A model generated the notes under the pieces. That model did no database searches, was not told the DNA's origin, and saw nothing but the letters and a program-made list of their open reading frames with translations. Shown here piece after piece: positions 8,405 to 16,166 of a stretch of DNA of 64,000 nt. Origin of the DNA: CATOSD01 sp965226695 (GTDB lineage Bacteria; Chloroflexota; Dehalococcoidia; Lucifugimonadales; CATOSD01); assembly GCA_965226695.1 (NCBI GenBank), contig OZ245405.1, forward strand, positions 2,976,001-3,040,000, given 5' to 3'. Position 1 is the stretch's first letter. Each line of letters opens with the position of its first letter. The position numbers and the translations under genes were made by a program.

Positions 8405-10093
8405 TCAGTCGTCGGATTTGAACACGTCGGCAGCGCGCGCCGGATAGGGCAGCTCGTCGGGGTCGATAGGAATCTCGATCACCGAAACTGTGTCCAGAGC
8501 CAGCGCCTCGGCCATGGCCTCGCCGACGTCCTCCGGCCTCTCGACGTAGAACCCCCGTCCTCCGCAAAGCTCGGCCAGCTTGTCGTACCGCGGATTGCCG
8601 ATGTCCGCCTCAATGTAGCGTTCGCCGTAAAGCAGCTTCTGGTACGCCTTCTCCGAGCCCCACGAGCCGTTGTTCATGACGATGTTGACGAGCGGCACGC
8701 GCCACCGCACCGCCGTCTCCAGCTCCTGGGCGTTCATGAAGAACGCGCCGTCGCCGTTGACGCTAACCACCGGCGCGCCCGGCCTGCCCATCTTGACGCC
8801 GATGGCCTGCGGAAGCGCCGCGCCGATGCAGCCCAGGTCCAGCGTGCCGTACATGGTGCGCGGCGTGGTGAAGTGCAGCCTGTCGTAGCCGTAGGCGGGC
8901 GACCCGCCGGCGTCGAACACCAGGGCGGTGTCCGCGGGCAGCGCCCGCCTCAGCTCGGCGTACACGCGCTGCGGCTTCATGGGCAGCGTGTCAAGCCCAC
9001 CCTCGGCGTCCAGCCTTCGCAGCCGCTTGCCGCGCAGCTCCGCCACGGCGGCGCGGCGTCGCTCCAGCGCGGCGGGCAGCACCGCCTCCTCTAGCGACGC
9101 GGACAGAGACCGGGCCACCGCGCCGGCGTCGCCGAGTATGCCCACTGAAACTGGCATGTTGCGGCCAATCTCGTGCTGGTCGATTTCCACCTGTATCAAC
9201 TTCGCGCCCGCGGCGAAGTAGCGCCCGTCGTAGAACGAGGTGAAGTGGCTGAGGCGCGTGCCCAGCGCCAGCACCACGTCCGCGGCGCGCATGGCCTCCC
9301 CGGCCTCGGGCGCGCCCGCGCGGCCCAGCGGTCCGACGTACAGCGGGTGGTCGTTCGGCACAGCGTCGTTGCGCTCGTACGAGGCGACTATCGGCGCGCC
9401 GAGCTGCTCGGCCAGCCGGATGGCTTCCGCGTGCGATTCGCCCCAGACAACGCCGCCGCCCACGATCATGGCGGGAGATTCGGCGCGGCGCAACAACTCT
9501 GCCGCCTCCCTCACACGGTCGGTGTCGCCCTCGGGGCGCTGCGCCGGGCGATACGCAGCCGGTTCGAGTATCTGCACGTCGACGTCCCGGGCGTTCAGCA
9601 AGTCGCGCGGCAGGTCCACGTAAACCGGCCCCATCTTGCCGGAAGTCGCCACGCGGAAAGCGTGGCGAAGGATCTCCGGCGCGCGGTCGGCGCGGTTGAC
9701 CTGGATCGCCGCCTTGCAGACTGGACGGAAGACGCTGAGCTGGTCCAGCTCCTGGAACGAGTCCCTGTACATCTGCTCCGCCATGGGCGCGCCGCCCAGA
9801 ATCACCATGGGCGCGTGGCAGGCCCGTGCGCCGGCCGCGCACGTGAGCAGGTTGGTCACACCAGGCCCGTTCTGCACCAGGCAGACGCCAGGACGGCCGG
9901 TGGCGCGGGCGTAGCCCATCGCCATGAAGCCGGCGCCCTGCTCGTGGCGGCAGCCCACGAAACGAATGTCGGTGCGGCCGTACATGGCGTCCAACACCTC
10001 GAGGAACGCGGAGCCGACGACGCCGAAGATGTATTCCACGCCCTCGGCCCTCAACGCTTCCACCACCGATTGGCCCGCAGTGAGTCTAGGCAA
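8405..10093 (-). CDS. Thiamine-diphosphate-dependent enzyme, acetolactate synthase-like
   Basis: A 562-residue member of the ThDP-dependent decarboxylase/synthase superfamily with the three-domain order PYR, central (FAD/Rossmann-like) and PP. The activating glutamate is Glu51 in CRHEQGAGFMA, and the ThDP-binding GDG...NN motif is VNGDGAFFMN with IVMNNGSWG. The opening (GVVGSAF, QNGPGVTN) recalls sulfoacetaldehyde acetyltransferase and oxalyl-CoA decarboxylase as much as IlvB, and no small regulatory subunit gene is adjacent, so the substrate is open. Start is TTG at 10093 with GGGAG seven bases upstream. Confidence 0.88.
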   Translation of the reverse strand: MPRLTAGQSVVEALRAEGVEYIFGVVGSAFLEVLDAMYGRTDIRFVGCRHEQGAGFMAMGYARATGRPGVCLVQNGPGVTNLLTCAAGARACHAPMVILGGAPMAEQMYRDSFQELDQLSVFRPVCKAAIQVNRADRAPEILRHAFRVATSGKMGPVYVDLPRDLLNARDVDVQILEPAAYRPAQRPEGDTDRVREAAELLRRAESPAMIVGGGVVWGESHAEAIRLAEQLGAPIVASYERNDAVPNDHPLYVGPLGRAGAPEAGEAMRAADVVLALGTRLSHFTSFYDGRYFAAGAKLIQVEIDQHEIGRNMPVSVGILGDAGAVARSLSASLEEAVLPAALERRRAAVAELRGKRLRRLDAEGGLDTLPMKPQRVYAELRRALPADTALVFDAGGSPAYGYDRLHFTTPRTMYGTLDLGCIGAALPQAIGVKMGRPGAPVVSVNGDGAFFMNAQELETAVRWRVPLVNIVMNNGSWGSEKAYQKLLYGERYIEADIGNPRYDKLAELCGGRGFYVERPEDVGEAMAEALALDTVSVIEIPIDPDELPYPARAADVFKSDD

Positions 10094-10133
10094 TATTCCA
10101 CTCCCTTTTCTAAAGGCGCAACTAACTATTGGC

Positions 10134-10280
10134 CTCCTCTCCCTTGACGGGAGAGGATTGAGGGCCTGCCCTGAGCTTGCCGAACGGGTGAGGGTGAAGG
10201 CGTTGGCCGGCGGAATCCGGTCACCCCCAATCCCCGTATCGAGTACGGGGCAGGCTCTAACACTCCCCCGTCAAGCGGAA
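10134..10280. repeat. Intergenic composite repeat with two small palindromic inserts
   Basis: The spacer between the ThDP enzyme and sdhD holds the arms of an older repeat (ctctcccttgacgggagagg ... gggtgagggtga) with a short type B element at 10164-10188 (CCTGCCCTGAGCTTGCCG) and, further on, a type A element in the other orientation at 10232-10256 (CCCCGTATCGAGTACGGGG followed by CAGGCT). No gene is visible. Confidence 0.75.
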
Positions 10281-10287
10281 AGAGGCC

Positions 10288-10731
10288 TTAAAAGACGAAC
10301 GCCAACAGCCCGGCGGCTCCAAGGACGAAGGCGCCCAATCCAATTGTGTGCAGGGCCGCGGTGACGGCGGTCTGCCGGCGCGCCGTGAACGACCACTCCA
10401 GCAGTATGCCCCGAATCCCGTTCAGTCCGTGGTAGAGCGCGAGTCCCAGGAGCGCGAAGTCGAACGCGAGCATGGCCCCCTGCGCCAGCCGCCGCTCGAC
10501 CACCTCGTGGGTAACCGGGTCTTCCTGGAGGCCGGCCCTCACGTCCGCAATCGGCACGAAGTGAGTGATCGTCCCGTGGGCGAGCACGAAGAAGAGCAGC
10601 AGCACGCCGCTGATACGCTGAAGGAACCACAGCCAGAAGCCCTGTTCCCCGCGCGCCGGCCGCTCGTCCGGTTGGACGCCGGACGCGGATGGGCCGGGGT
10701 ACGCGGGCGCCTGGAACGATCGCCTGTCCAC
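10288..10731 (-). CDS. sdhD: Succinate dehydrogenase membrane anchor subunit D
   Basis: A 147-residue protein with three predicted membrane helices (about residues 35-55, 85-105 and 120-145). Histidines in FFVLAHGTITHF and ALYHGLNGIRGIL fit heme ligation in the SdhC/SdhD cytochrome b556 family. It anchors succinate:quinone oxidoreductase in the membrane. It lies 13 bases after sdhC; sdhA and sdhB are not in this window. Start is GTG at 10731. Confidence 0.8.
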   Translation of the reverse strand: MDRRSFQAPAYPGPSASGVQPDERPARGEQGFWLWFLQRISGVLLLFFVLAHGTITHFVPIADVRAGLQEDPVTHEVVERRLAQGAMLAFDFALLGLALYHGLNGIRGILLEWSFTARRQTAVTAALHTIGLGAFVLGAAGLLAFVF

Positions 10732-10744
10732 CTCGTCTCGCCGC

Positions 10745-11146
10745 CTACACGAAAATGAGCGGCACGCTCAGGACGAACGAAGCTCCGGCGCCCAGCGCGG
10801 TGAGCGCCACGCACGACCAGAATCCTCCCGCCTGCCGCCGGATGCCTATGCCGACGTCGAACAGCACCACCCGAACGCCATTGAACGTGTGGTACAGCAC
10901 GATGGTTATCAACGCCACGTTGAGCGCCTCGAACACCGGATGCTGCACGAAGCTGAGCGTGGAGTCAAAGGCCGCTACACCCAGAATCGAGGTGGAGATA
11001 ACGGCGATGTGCACCAGCAGATACGCGACCAACACCACGCCCGTCACCCGCTGGAGCGCCCACGCCCACCAGCCCACTCGCGTCCTCGCGTGCAGCTCGC
11101 GCGGTACGCCGGGGTGCAGCAGCGCATTCCTGATTCCAGCCGCCAA
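10745..11146 (-). CDS. sdhC: Succinate dehydrogenase cytochrome b556 subunit C
   Basis: A 133-residue membrane protein with three helices. WWAWALQRVTGVVLVAYLL followed by VHIAV, and LYHTFNGVRVVLFDVG, are typical SdhC signatures with two candidate heme histidines. TTG start at 11146 with AGGAGG eight bases upstream. Cotranscription with sdhD is likely; the fumarase genes lie 120 bases upstream on the same strand, making a partial TCA cluster. Confidence 0.85.
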   Translation of the reverse strand: MAAGIRNALLHPGVPRELHARTRVGWWAWALQRVTGVVLVAYLLVHIAVISTSILGVAAFDSTLSFVQHPVFEALNVALITIVLYHTFNGVRVVLFDVGIGIRRQAGGFWSCVALTALGAGASFVLSVPLIFV

Positions 11147-11183
11147 TCGCGAGTCCTCCTCGTAAGAGGGCGTTCCCGAAGTC

Positions 11184-11245
11184 CCTTCCCCCTTGATGGG
11201 GGAAGGTTAGAGCCTGCCCCGTACTCGATACGGGGATGGGGATGA
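11184..11245. repeat. Intergenic composite repeat (older palindrome plus type A insert)
   Basis: The palindrome CCTTCCCCCTTGATGGGG and its GGGGATGA tail are interrupted by the type A element at 11211-11235, core CCCCGTACTCGATACGGGG. The same composite recurs at 22789, 37963 and 62696. Confidence 0.8.
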
Positions 11246-11268
11246 CCCTCACGTCGAGCACGCTCCCC

Positions 11269-11934
11269 CTAGAACAGCTCCTTGTCCGGCCGCCGTTCCT
11301 CGCCGATACGGCGATAGACAGGCTCTCTCAGCCCCTCGTAGAGTTCGTTCAGGTTCTGGTTGATCTGCTCGTTCACACCCGAAAAGTAGCTGTTGCCCAG
11401 CGCGTCGCCCTCCACCAGTAGAGGCCCCAGCTTGTCGAGCTCCAGAATCCAGATCGCCTCGGATATGCCCAGCTCCTTCTCCCATATGACGTCGAGTACC
11501 CTCTTGATGGCCTTGCCGTAAATCGCCCCCAGGCCGTAGCCCATCGTCGAAAGACACACCGCGCCGTGCCGCACGAACAGGTCCTGGTAGAGCTGCTCGG
11601 ACATGCCGCCCTTGCCCACTACCGCCTTCACGCCGAACCGCTCCAGCAGCGCCGGCATGTACTGCGCGTAGCGAAAGCCCGCCGTCGCCTGGAACGATGC
11701 CACGTTGTAGGTGCCGGGAGAGACCTCGACGCCGGCGGGCGACGATTGGAAGGTCACGTTTGTGAGCCCGCGCAGGTCCACCGGCGGCTCGTTGCCCTCG
11801 ACGAGCATGTGCCGGTACACGCCGTCGCGGGCCGTGAACACCGTACCGCTGAGATAAACCACGTCCCCGGCGCGCAGTTCGCTCACGGCTTCATCCGAAA
11901 GGGGCGCGTCGACGTACTTGGCCTTGTCCATCAT
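11269..11934 (-). CDS. Fumarate hydratase class I, beta (C-terminal) subunit
   Basis: A 221-residue protein of the Fumerase_C family (PF05683), the swivelling domain of iron-sulfur fumarase or L(+)-tartrate dehydratase. LRAGDVVYLSGTVFTARDG at the N-terminus and VVGKGGMS are characteristic. It pairs with the alpha subunit encoded 21 bases upstream, and the two together would hydrate fumarate to malate. Double ATG start at 11934/11931. Confidence 0.9.
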   Translation of the reverse strand: MMDKAKYVDAPLSDEAVSELRAGDVVYLSGTVFTARDGVYRHMLVEGNEPPVDLRGLTNVTFQSSPAGVEVSPGTYNVASFQATAGFRYAQYMPALLERFGVKAVVGKGGMSEQLYQDLFVRHGAVCLSTMGYGLGAIYGKAIKRVLDVIWEKELGISEAIWILELDKLGPLLVEGDALGNSYFSGVNEQINQNLNELYEGLREPVYRRIGEERRPDKELF

Positions 11935-11955
11935 GGGGCGCTCAAACTCCCTCGG

Positions 11956-12903
11956 CTACTCGAGGCCGACCCGGCGGTAGTAGGGTGTGAACCAGAGCGG
12001 GTCGTCTCGAAACTCGGCGCTGCCGTCGGCGTACACGCGCGCCGTCGACCTGCGGTACGCGAGGCAGAACTGGGATATGGCTATGGGCAGCCCACCGGTG
12101 TGGGTGTAGGCAATCTCCACGTGAACGTCGAGCGCGGTCGTGTCGCCGCCCACGCCCATCACGCCAAAGCCCGTGCGGTTCGCGAGAACCTTCAGCTCGT
12201 CCTCGAGCGCCGCCACCTCCGGGTCGGGGTGCCGGTCGCCCATCGTGCGCAGGCAGGCCGCCTCCTTGGACAGCACGACGCACTGGTCCTTGGAGCCGCC
12301 CAGCCCCACGCCGACGACCACGGGCGGGCACGACAGCCCCCGCCGCGCGAACGCCGCCAGGTTGTCCAGCAGAAAGCGCTTGATGCCGTCCGTGCCGTCG
12401 GCCGGGAACAGCATCCGGTAGTCGGTGCCGAACAGGCCGCCCTTGTGGACGGCGGTGACGTCGATCCAGTCGGCGTCAGGCTCGAACGAGTAGTCCACGC
12501 TGGGCGCGAACATGCCTACGTTGTTGCCCGGGTTCTGCCGGGTGAGCGGATGCACGCGGTTGGCGCGCAACTGCACGTCCTGCGTGACGTCGGCGACGGC
12601 CCGCCTCAGCGTATGCTCCAGGGCGACGAAGCCGCCCTCGATCTTAGCCTCGTTGCCCACCTTCACGTAGTACCGGGGCAGGCCGGTGTCGCCGCACATG
12701 GGCCGCTCCTCGGCGATGGCGAGCTGGGCGTTCTCCAGCACCTGGCCGAGAATGAAGCTGGCCATGGGTTTCGTCTCGCGGCGGAACGCCTGCTCGAACG
12801 CCTCGATGCCGTCCTGCGGCACGGCGATGGCGGCTCGCTTGTTCGCCTCGTAAGCCACCGAATACAGGCGGTTCTGGGTTATTGCCTGACCGATTGCGAC
12901 CAT
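11956..12903 (-). CDS. Fumarate hydratase class I, alpha (N-terminal) subunit
   Basis: A 315-residue Fumerase (PF05681) subunit carrying the 4Fe-4S cluster: cysteines in RPMCGDTGLP, RGLSCPPVVVG and SQFCLAYRRS are the three cluster ligands expected for class I fumarases. GVGLGGSKDQC and HTGGLP are also family-typical. Two-subunit fumarases are common in Archaea, anaerobes and Chloroflexi. Tartrate dehydratase is the alternative, but the neighbouring sdhCD favours fumarase. ATG at 12903 has only a weak Shine-Dalgarno. Confidence 0.9.
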   Translation of the reverse strand: MVAIGQAITQNRLYSVAYEANKRAAIAVPQDGIEAFEQAFRRETKPMASFILGQVLENAQLAIAEERPMCGDTGLPRYYVKVGNEAKIEGGFVALEHTLRRAVADVTQDVQLRANRVHPLTRQNPGNNVGMFAPSVDYSFEPDADWIDVTAVHKGGLFGTDYRMLFPADGTDGIKRFLLDNLAAFARRGLSCPPVVVGVGLGGSKDQCVVLSKEAACLRTMGDRHPDPEVAALEDELKVLANRTGFGVMGVGGDTTALDVHVEIAYTHTGGLPIAISQFCLAYRRSTARVYADGSAEFRDDPLWFTPYYRRVGLE

Positions 12904-13014
12904 TGTGCGGCCCCGCTCTACAGGTTTGGGGATAGGAATTCGGCCCTGCCCGATGGTGCGTCATTCTATCGGCTTCACTCAGTGTTCGCAACGCCAGCAG
13001 ATATGCAAACAGGC

Positions 13015-13260
13015 TCACCCTGTAAGGGTCTCCCCCACGTTCGCCTCGAACTGCCGCCCGTGCGGCGTGTCCAGCAGCCCCGCGTACACCGCGTTCCCGG
13101 CCTTCAGCCTGGCGATCTCGGCGCGGGTTGTGCTCTCGTTCGTGCTGAACATCGTGGTGGACGTCGCAGCGCAGTCGCCGCCCGCGTCCATGCGCGCCTT
13201 CACGTCGCCCGTGTAGCTCGCCAACACATCGTCGCAAGTGGAAAAGGTCGGAACTGCCGC
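13015..13260 (-). pseudogene. Remnant of the FN3/PLA2-like family (copy 4)
   Basis: An orphan fragment of about 80 codons that matches an internal helical segment of the three larger paralogues upstream (DDVLASYTGDVKARMDAGG, then TMFSTNES), truncated at both ends. It ends with a TGA shortly after QFEANVGE, where the intact copies continue. It follows the membrane protein gene of copy 3 by 13 bases and reads as the decayed downstream end of the tandem array. Confidence 0.8.
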
Positions 13261-13273
13261 AGCGCCCCCGCCG

Positions 13274-13894
13274 CTAAGGGATACATGCACCCAAAGTAGC
13301 GTCAATTCCAATGCATGGCTGATCGATTTGCTCCCATACCCGCATATAAACGTATAGGGTCCAGAGACAAACGCTCGCAAGCGCGTAGGGCATGATAAAT
13401 CTGAAGCTGGTCAGGCGTTCGACCGTCACATCTTCAGCCCCGCTCCACCACTTCAGTGTCATGGCGGCCGAACCAATCCACAGAAATACCATTGCGAGGA
13501 AAAGAGTGAAGCTGACCCACCAGAAGTTAGGCCTCGGATCAAAGTCTAGGGTTTGAAAGTTCGCGCCCATTATCCCAAAGGTGATGAGCGGACCAATCAG
13601 CCAGGCGAGGTACAGCAAGATGTAGCACTTGTTGACTGCCGAGCTTGACAAGCTCCCCCTGCGAAGCGCGACGACCAGAAGAATCCAGGGAAGAAACAGA
13701 CAGATCGAGTACGCGACTCCTGCCAGAGCTTCGCGTCCCCCCTTCGACAACCTGCTGCGGGCCGACCACCAAGCTATCAGCCCGGCAATTGGTGACACAA
13801 TCAAACCCGGAATCGCTATCAGGACAAACATGAACCCCGAGACAATTATGGGGGCGATGCCGACAATTATTGTGGCGGATGTGGACAAGGACAT
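13274..13894 (-). CDS. Multipass membrane protein, putative immunity protein of copy 3
   Basis: A 206-residue protein with about five to six hydrophobic helices and no recognised domain. It begins directly after the stop of the FN3/PLA2-like copy 3 (TAGATG). It is homologous to the membrane protein at 15537-16166 (shared REALAG, KCYILLYLAWLIGP against KVCYVALYIVWLIGP, SFRFIMPYALA against SFRFMLPYALA) and more distantly to that at 18456-19004. The strict one-to-one pairing behind each paralogue suggests a cognate protector of the membrane or of the enzyme. Base composition is lower in GC than the flanking housekeeping genes. Confidence 0.78.
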   Translation of the reverse strand: MSLSTSATIIVGIAPIIVSGFMFVLIAIPGLIVSPIAGLIAWWSARSRLSKGGREALAGVAYSICLFLPWILLVVALRRGSLSSSAVNKCYILLYLAWLIGPLITFGIMGANFQTLDFDPRPNFWWVSFTLFLAMVFLWIGSAAMTLKWWSGAEDVTVERLTSFRFIMPYALASVCLWTLYVYMRVWEQIDQPCIGIDATLGACIP

Positions 13895-15460
13895 CTAGAA
13901 CTCGAAAGGGCCGATCGCCAGCGTGTGTCGGCGGCCTGTCTTGCCCTCGCCTCCATAATTATTGCCACCGTATTCCCTGTCTTTTGGAGTGACGAATATT
14001 TCGAAGGTGTGGAATACCGAATCAGATAGGAATCCAAAGTCGTAAGAGCAAGTAACCTCGTGTCCCCGTGTCACGCATGAAGTTGCGCGGTCTATGGCTG
14101 ATTGGGCTGGGACAAGGCGGCGAATGCCCCATTTGACCTCAAAAGTGACATCGGCAAGGGTAACGGGAACGCAGCCAGGCTCAAAGGTCCAGTTTGCGGT
14201 GATGATATCCCCCAAGCGGCTGACAGTCAGTCCACTGACAGTTGGCACCACCGGTTCGCTGCACACAATGAACCTGGGCAACCCATCTATGTGGCGAACA
14301 TCACGAGTCGTGACCGGCCAGCCTTTGTCGTTCACTCTGGCGGTGCCCCAGAAGTACACGTGCTCTGCCATAAACCCACTTGTTGACAACCCGCATATAC
14401 CGAATTTCGCGGCATTGCTTGGATCCTGGCACCCCCATTTTGAGATGTCAGCCTTGAAATTGGCGTCTGCAAGCGCCTTGTTGCGGGGGTTCCAAGCCTC
14501 ATCGAGTTCGGTGCCGTCGGGAGGGGCAGTCAGGCTTGCGTTCGCATCCAGTCCCGCGAATTTCTGGAGGCCGCCGTAAGCCACATCGTGCTTCAGACAC
14601 GATGGTATTGGCCCGTCTGGCGATAATGTGCACTCCCAGTCCCCTCGATCGAGCCAAGCGAAACGAGTGTATTGGGAATCGATGGCTCTCCTCAATCGTT
14701 CTGCGTCTCTGTTTGGCTTATCTCCCTCGACCCAGAAGTCGTGCGGCGTGGCGAACACCAGGCAGTTGAGCACGACCAGCTTGTTGCTCAGCGTCAGGTC
14801 CGCACCTTCCACACCTGCCGGTAAGCAGTCCAAACCCGTCCCAACAACCGGCAGTTCTTCTTCATCAGGGCCATCCCGCGTAGATTTCCCGCCACCACTC
14901 GAGGCATTGTACAGCGGCGCCGTAAACTGGCCCGGCTCGAACGTCGTGGCTCCCAAATACGATATGAATTTTAGCTCATCAGGATCGCCGAGGTTCGCCT
15001 CGAACAACTCGCCCTGAGGCGTCGCCAGCCATGCCGCGTACTCGGCGTTAGCGGCCTTCAGTCTCGCGAGTTCTGCCCGCGCCACACTCTCGTTCGTGCT
15101 GAACATCGTGGTGGACGTCGCAGCGCAGTCGCCGCCCGCGTCCATGCGCGCCTTCACGTCGCCCGTGTAGCTCGCCAACAAGTCGTCGAACGTGGCAAAC
15201 GTAACGGCCGGCGGCATTGTCGGCGCTCTTGAGTCCGAAGGGCTCTTCGGGCCGGGGTCGGTGCTGGTGGTGGTAGTAGCGCTCATGCAAGTCAGCAGCG
15301 CGTCCTGCGCCGTCCCGTACGCCGTCGACGTCGCCACCGCCGCCGACAGCTCCCCGATCATCGCCGCCACGATGTCCCACTCGTCCCACGTCACGTACAC
15401 CGCAGCCGACTCCGCCGTCACCATTGATCGCTCGAACGCTGTCAGCCCATGGACGTCCAC
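13895..15460 (-). CDS. FN3/PLA2-like family protein, 5'-truncated (copy 3)
   Basis: A 521-codon open frame homologous to the C-terminal half of the protein at 19306-22146. It begins at the end of the second Ig-like domain (VYVTWDEWDIVA) with no signal peptide, so it is a truncated cassette. It keeps the helical region (FDDLLASYTGDVKAR), the GGGKSTRDGPDEEELPVVG segment, the phospholipase-A2-like motif PSCLKHDVAYGGLQKF, DEAWNPRNKALADANFKAD and the C-terminal FN3-like domain ending in GPFEF. The GTG at 15460 has no convincing ribosome site, so expression is doubtful. Confidence 0.75.
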   Translation of the reverse strand: MDVHGLTAFERSMVTAESAAVYVTWDEWDIVAAMIGELSAAVATSTAYGTAQDALLTCMSATTTTSTDPGPKSPSDSRAPTMPPAVTFATFDDLLASYTGDVKARMDAGGDCAATSTTMFSTNESVARAELARLKAANAEYAAWLATPQGELFEANLGDPDELKFISYLGATTFEPGQFTAPLYNASSGGGKSTRDGPDEEELPVVGTGLDCLPAGVEGADLTLSNKLVVLNCLVFATPHDFWVEGDKPNRDAERLRRAIDSQYTRFAWLDRGDWECTLSPDGPIPSCLKHDVAYGGLQKFAGLDANASLTAPPDGTELDEAWNPRNKALADANFKADISKWGCQDPSNAAKFGICGLSTSGFMAEHVYFWGTARVNDKGWPVTTRDVRHIDGLPRFIVCSEPVVPTVSGLTVSRLGDIITANWTFEPGCVPVTLADVTFEVKWGIRRLVPAQSAIDRATSCVTRGHEVTCSYDFGFLSDSVFHTFEIFVTPKDREYGGNNYGGEGKTGRRHTLAIGPFEF

Positions 15461-15536
15461 CGCGAAGCTGACCCCCTTCTAGCCTCGGGCACCTACCCGG
15501 ACAGGCCCACGATGGAGCCCTTGAGCACCCCCGTCG

Positions 15537-16166
15537 CTAAGGAATGCATCCCGCTAATGCGGCATCCAGTTCGCTACATACAGTAAAAAAGCCTGGCAAA
15601 TATCGTGCTGACAAGTAGAACGTCCAAGTACTGAGGCACGCAAGCGCATATGGCAACATGAACCTGAAGCTGACCAAGTGTTCGATAGTTACTTGTTCGA
15701 TTAACCTCCATGCCTTGAAGGTCGCGAATGCCGAACCAACCCATAGCGAAACCATCACCCAGAAAATGACTTCGTCAATTGACGATCCAATTGGGCTTGT
15801 ACTGCTCAGGTCCGAACCGAGCAACTGATAGCCAGGTTCGGGATCATAGAGCCCCCAGAATACGACAGGCCCAATCAACCAAACAATATATAGTGCGACG
15901 TAGCACACCTTGACCACTGCGCCGGACAGTCGGCCCTTTACCAGGACTGCCACCAGTAGTATGCAGGGAGCGACGAGAAATGCAGAGTACGCAGCACCTG
16001 CGAGCGCCTCGCGTACGCCGCTCAATCCTCTGCGACGCGCTAAGTACCAAGCAAGCAACGCGGCAAATGGTGCCAATACTATGCCAGGAATCGCTACGTC
16101 AGTGAGCAAGGCCACGGTGACAATGAAATTCACCACCCTGATAGTGGTGCCTAGCAACAGTTCCAT
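15537..16166 (-). CDS. Multipass membrane protein, putative immunity protein of copy 2
   Basis: A 209-residue protein with about six predicted membrane helices, starting ATG immediately after the TAG of copy 2. Homologous to the protein at 13274-13894 over its length; both end in GCIP or GACIP. No database family is recognised. Its conserved place behind the PLA2-like gene suggests a cognate immunity role. Confidence 0.78.
   Translation of the reverse strand: MELLLGTTIRVVNFIVTVALLTDVAIPGIVLAPFAALLAWYLARRRGLSGVREALAGAAYSAFLVAPCILLVAVLVKGRLSGAVVKVCYVALYIVWLIGPVVFWGLYDPEPGYQLLGSDLSSTSPIGSSIDEVIFWVMVSLWVGSAFATFKAWRLIEQVTIEHLVSFRFMLPYALACLSTWTFYLSARYLPGFFTVCSELDAALAGCIP

Noticed and set aside
11566..13299. 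Long plus-strand open frame (577 codons)
   Set aside because: Antisense to both fumarase subunits; His/Arg/Val-rich composition typical of a shadow frame in GC-rich DNA.
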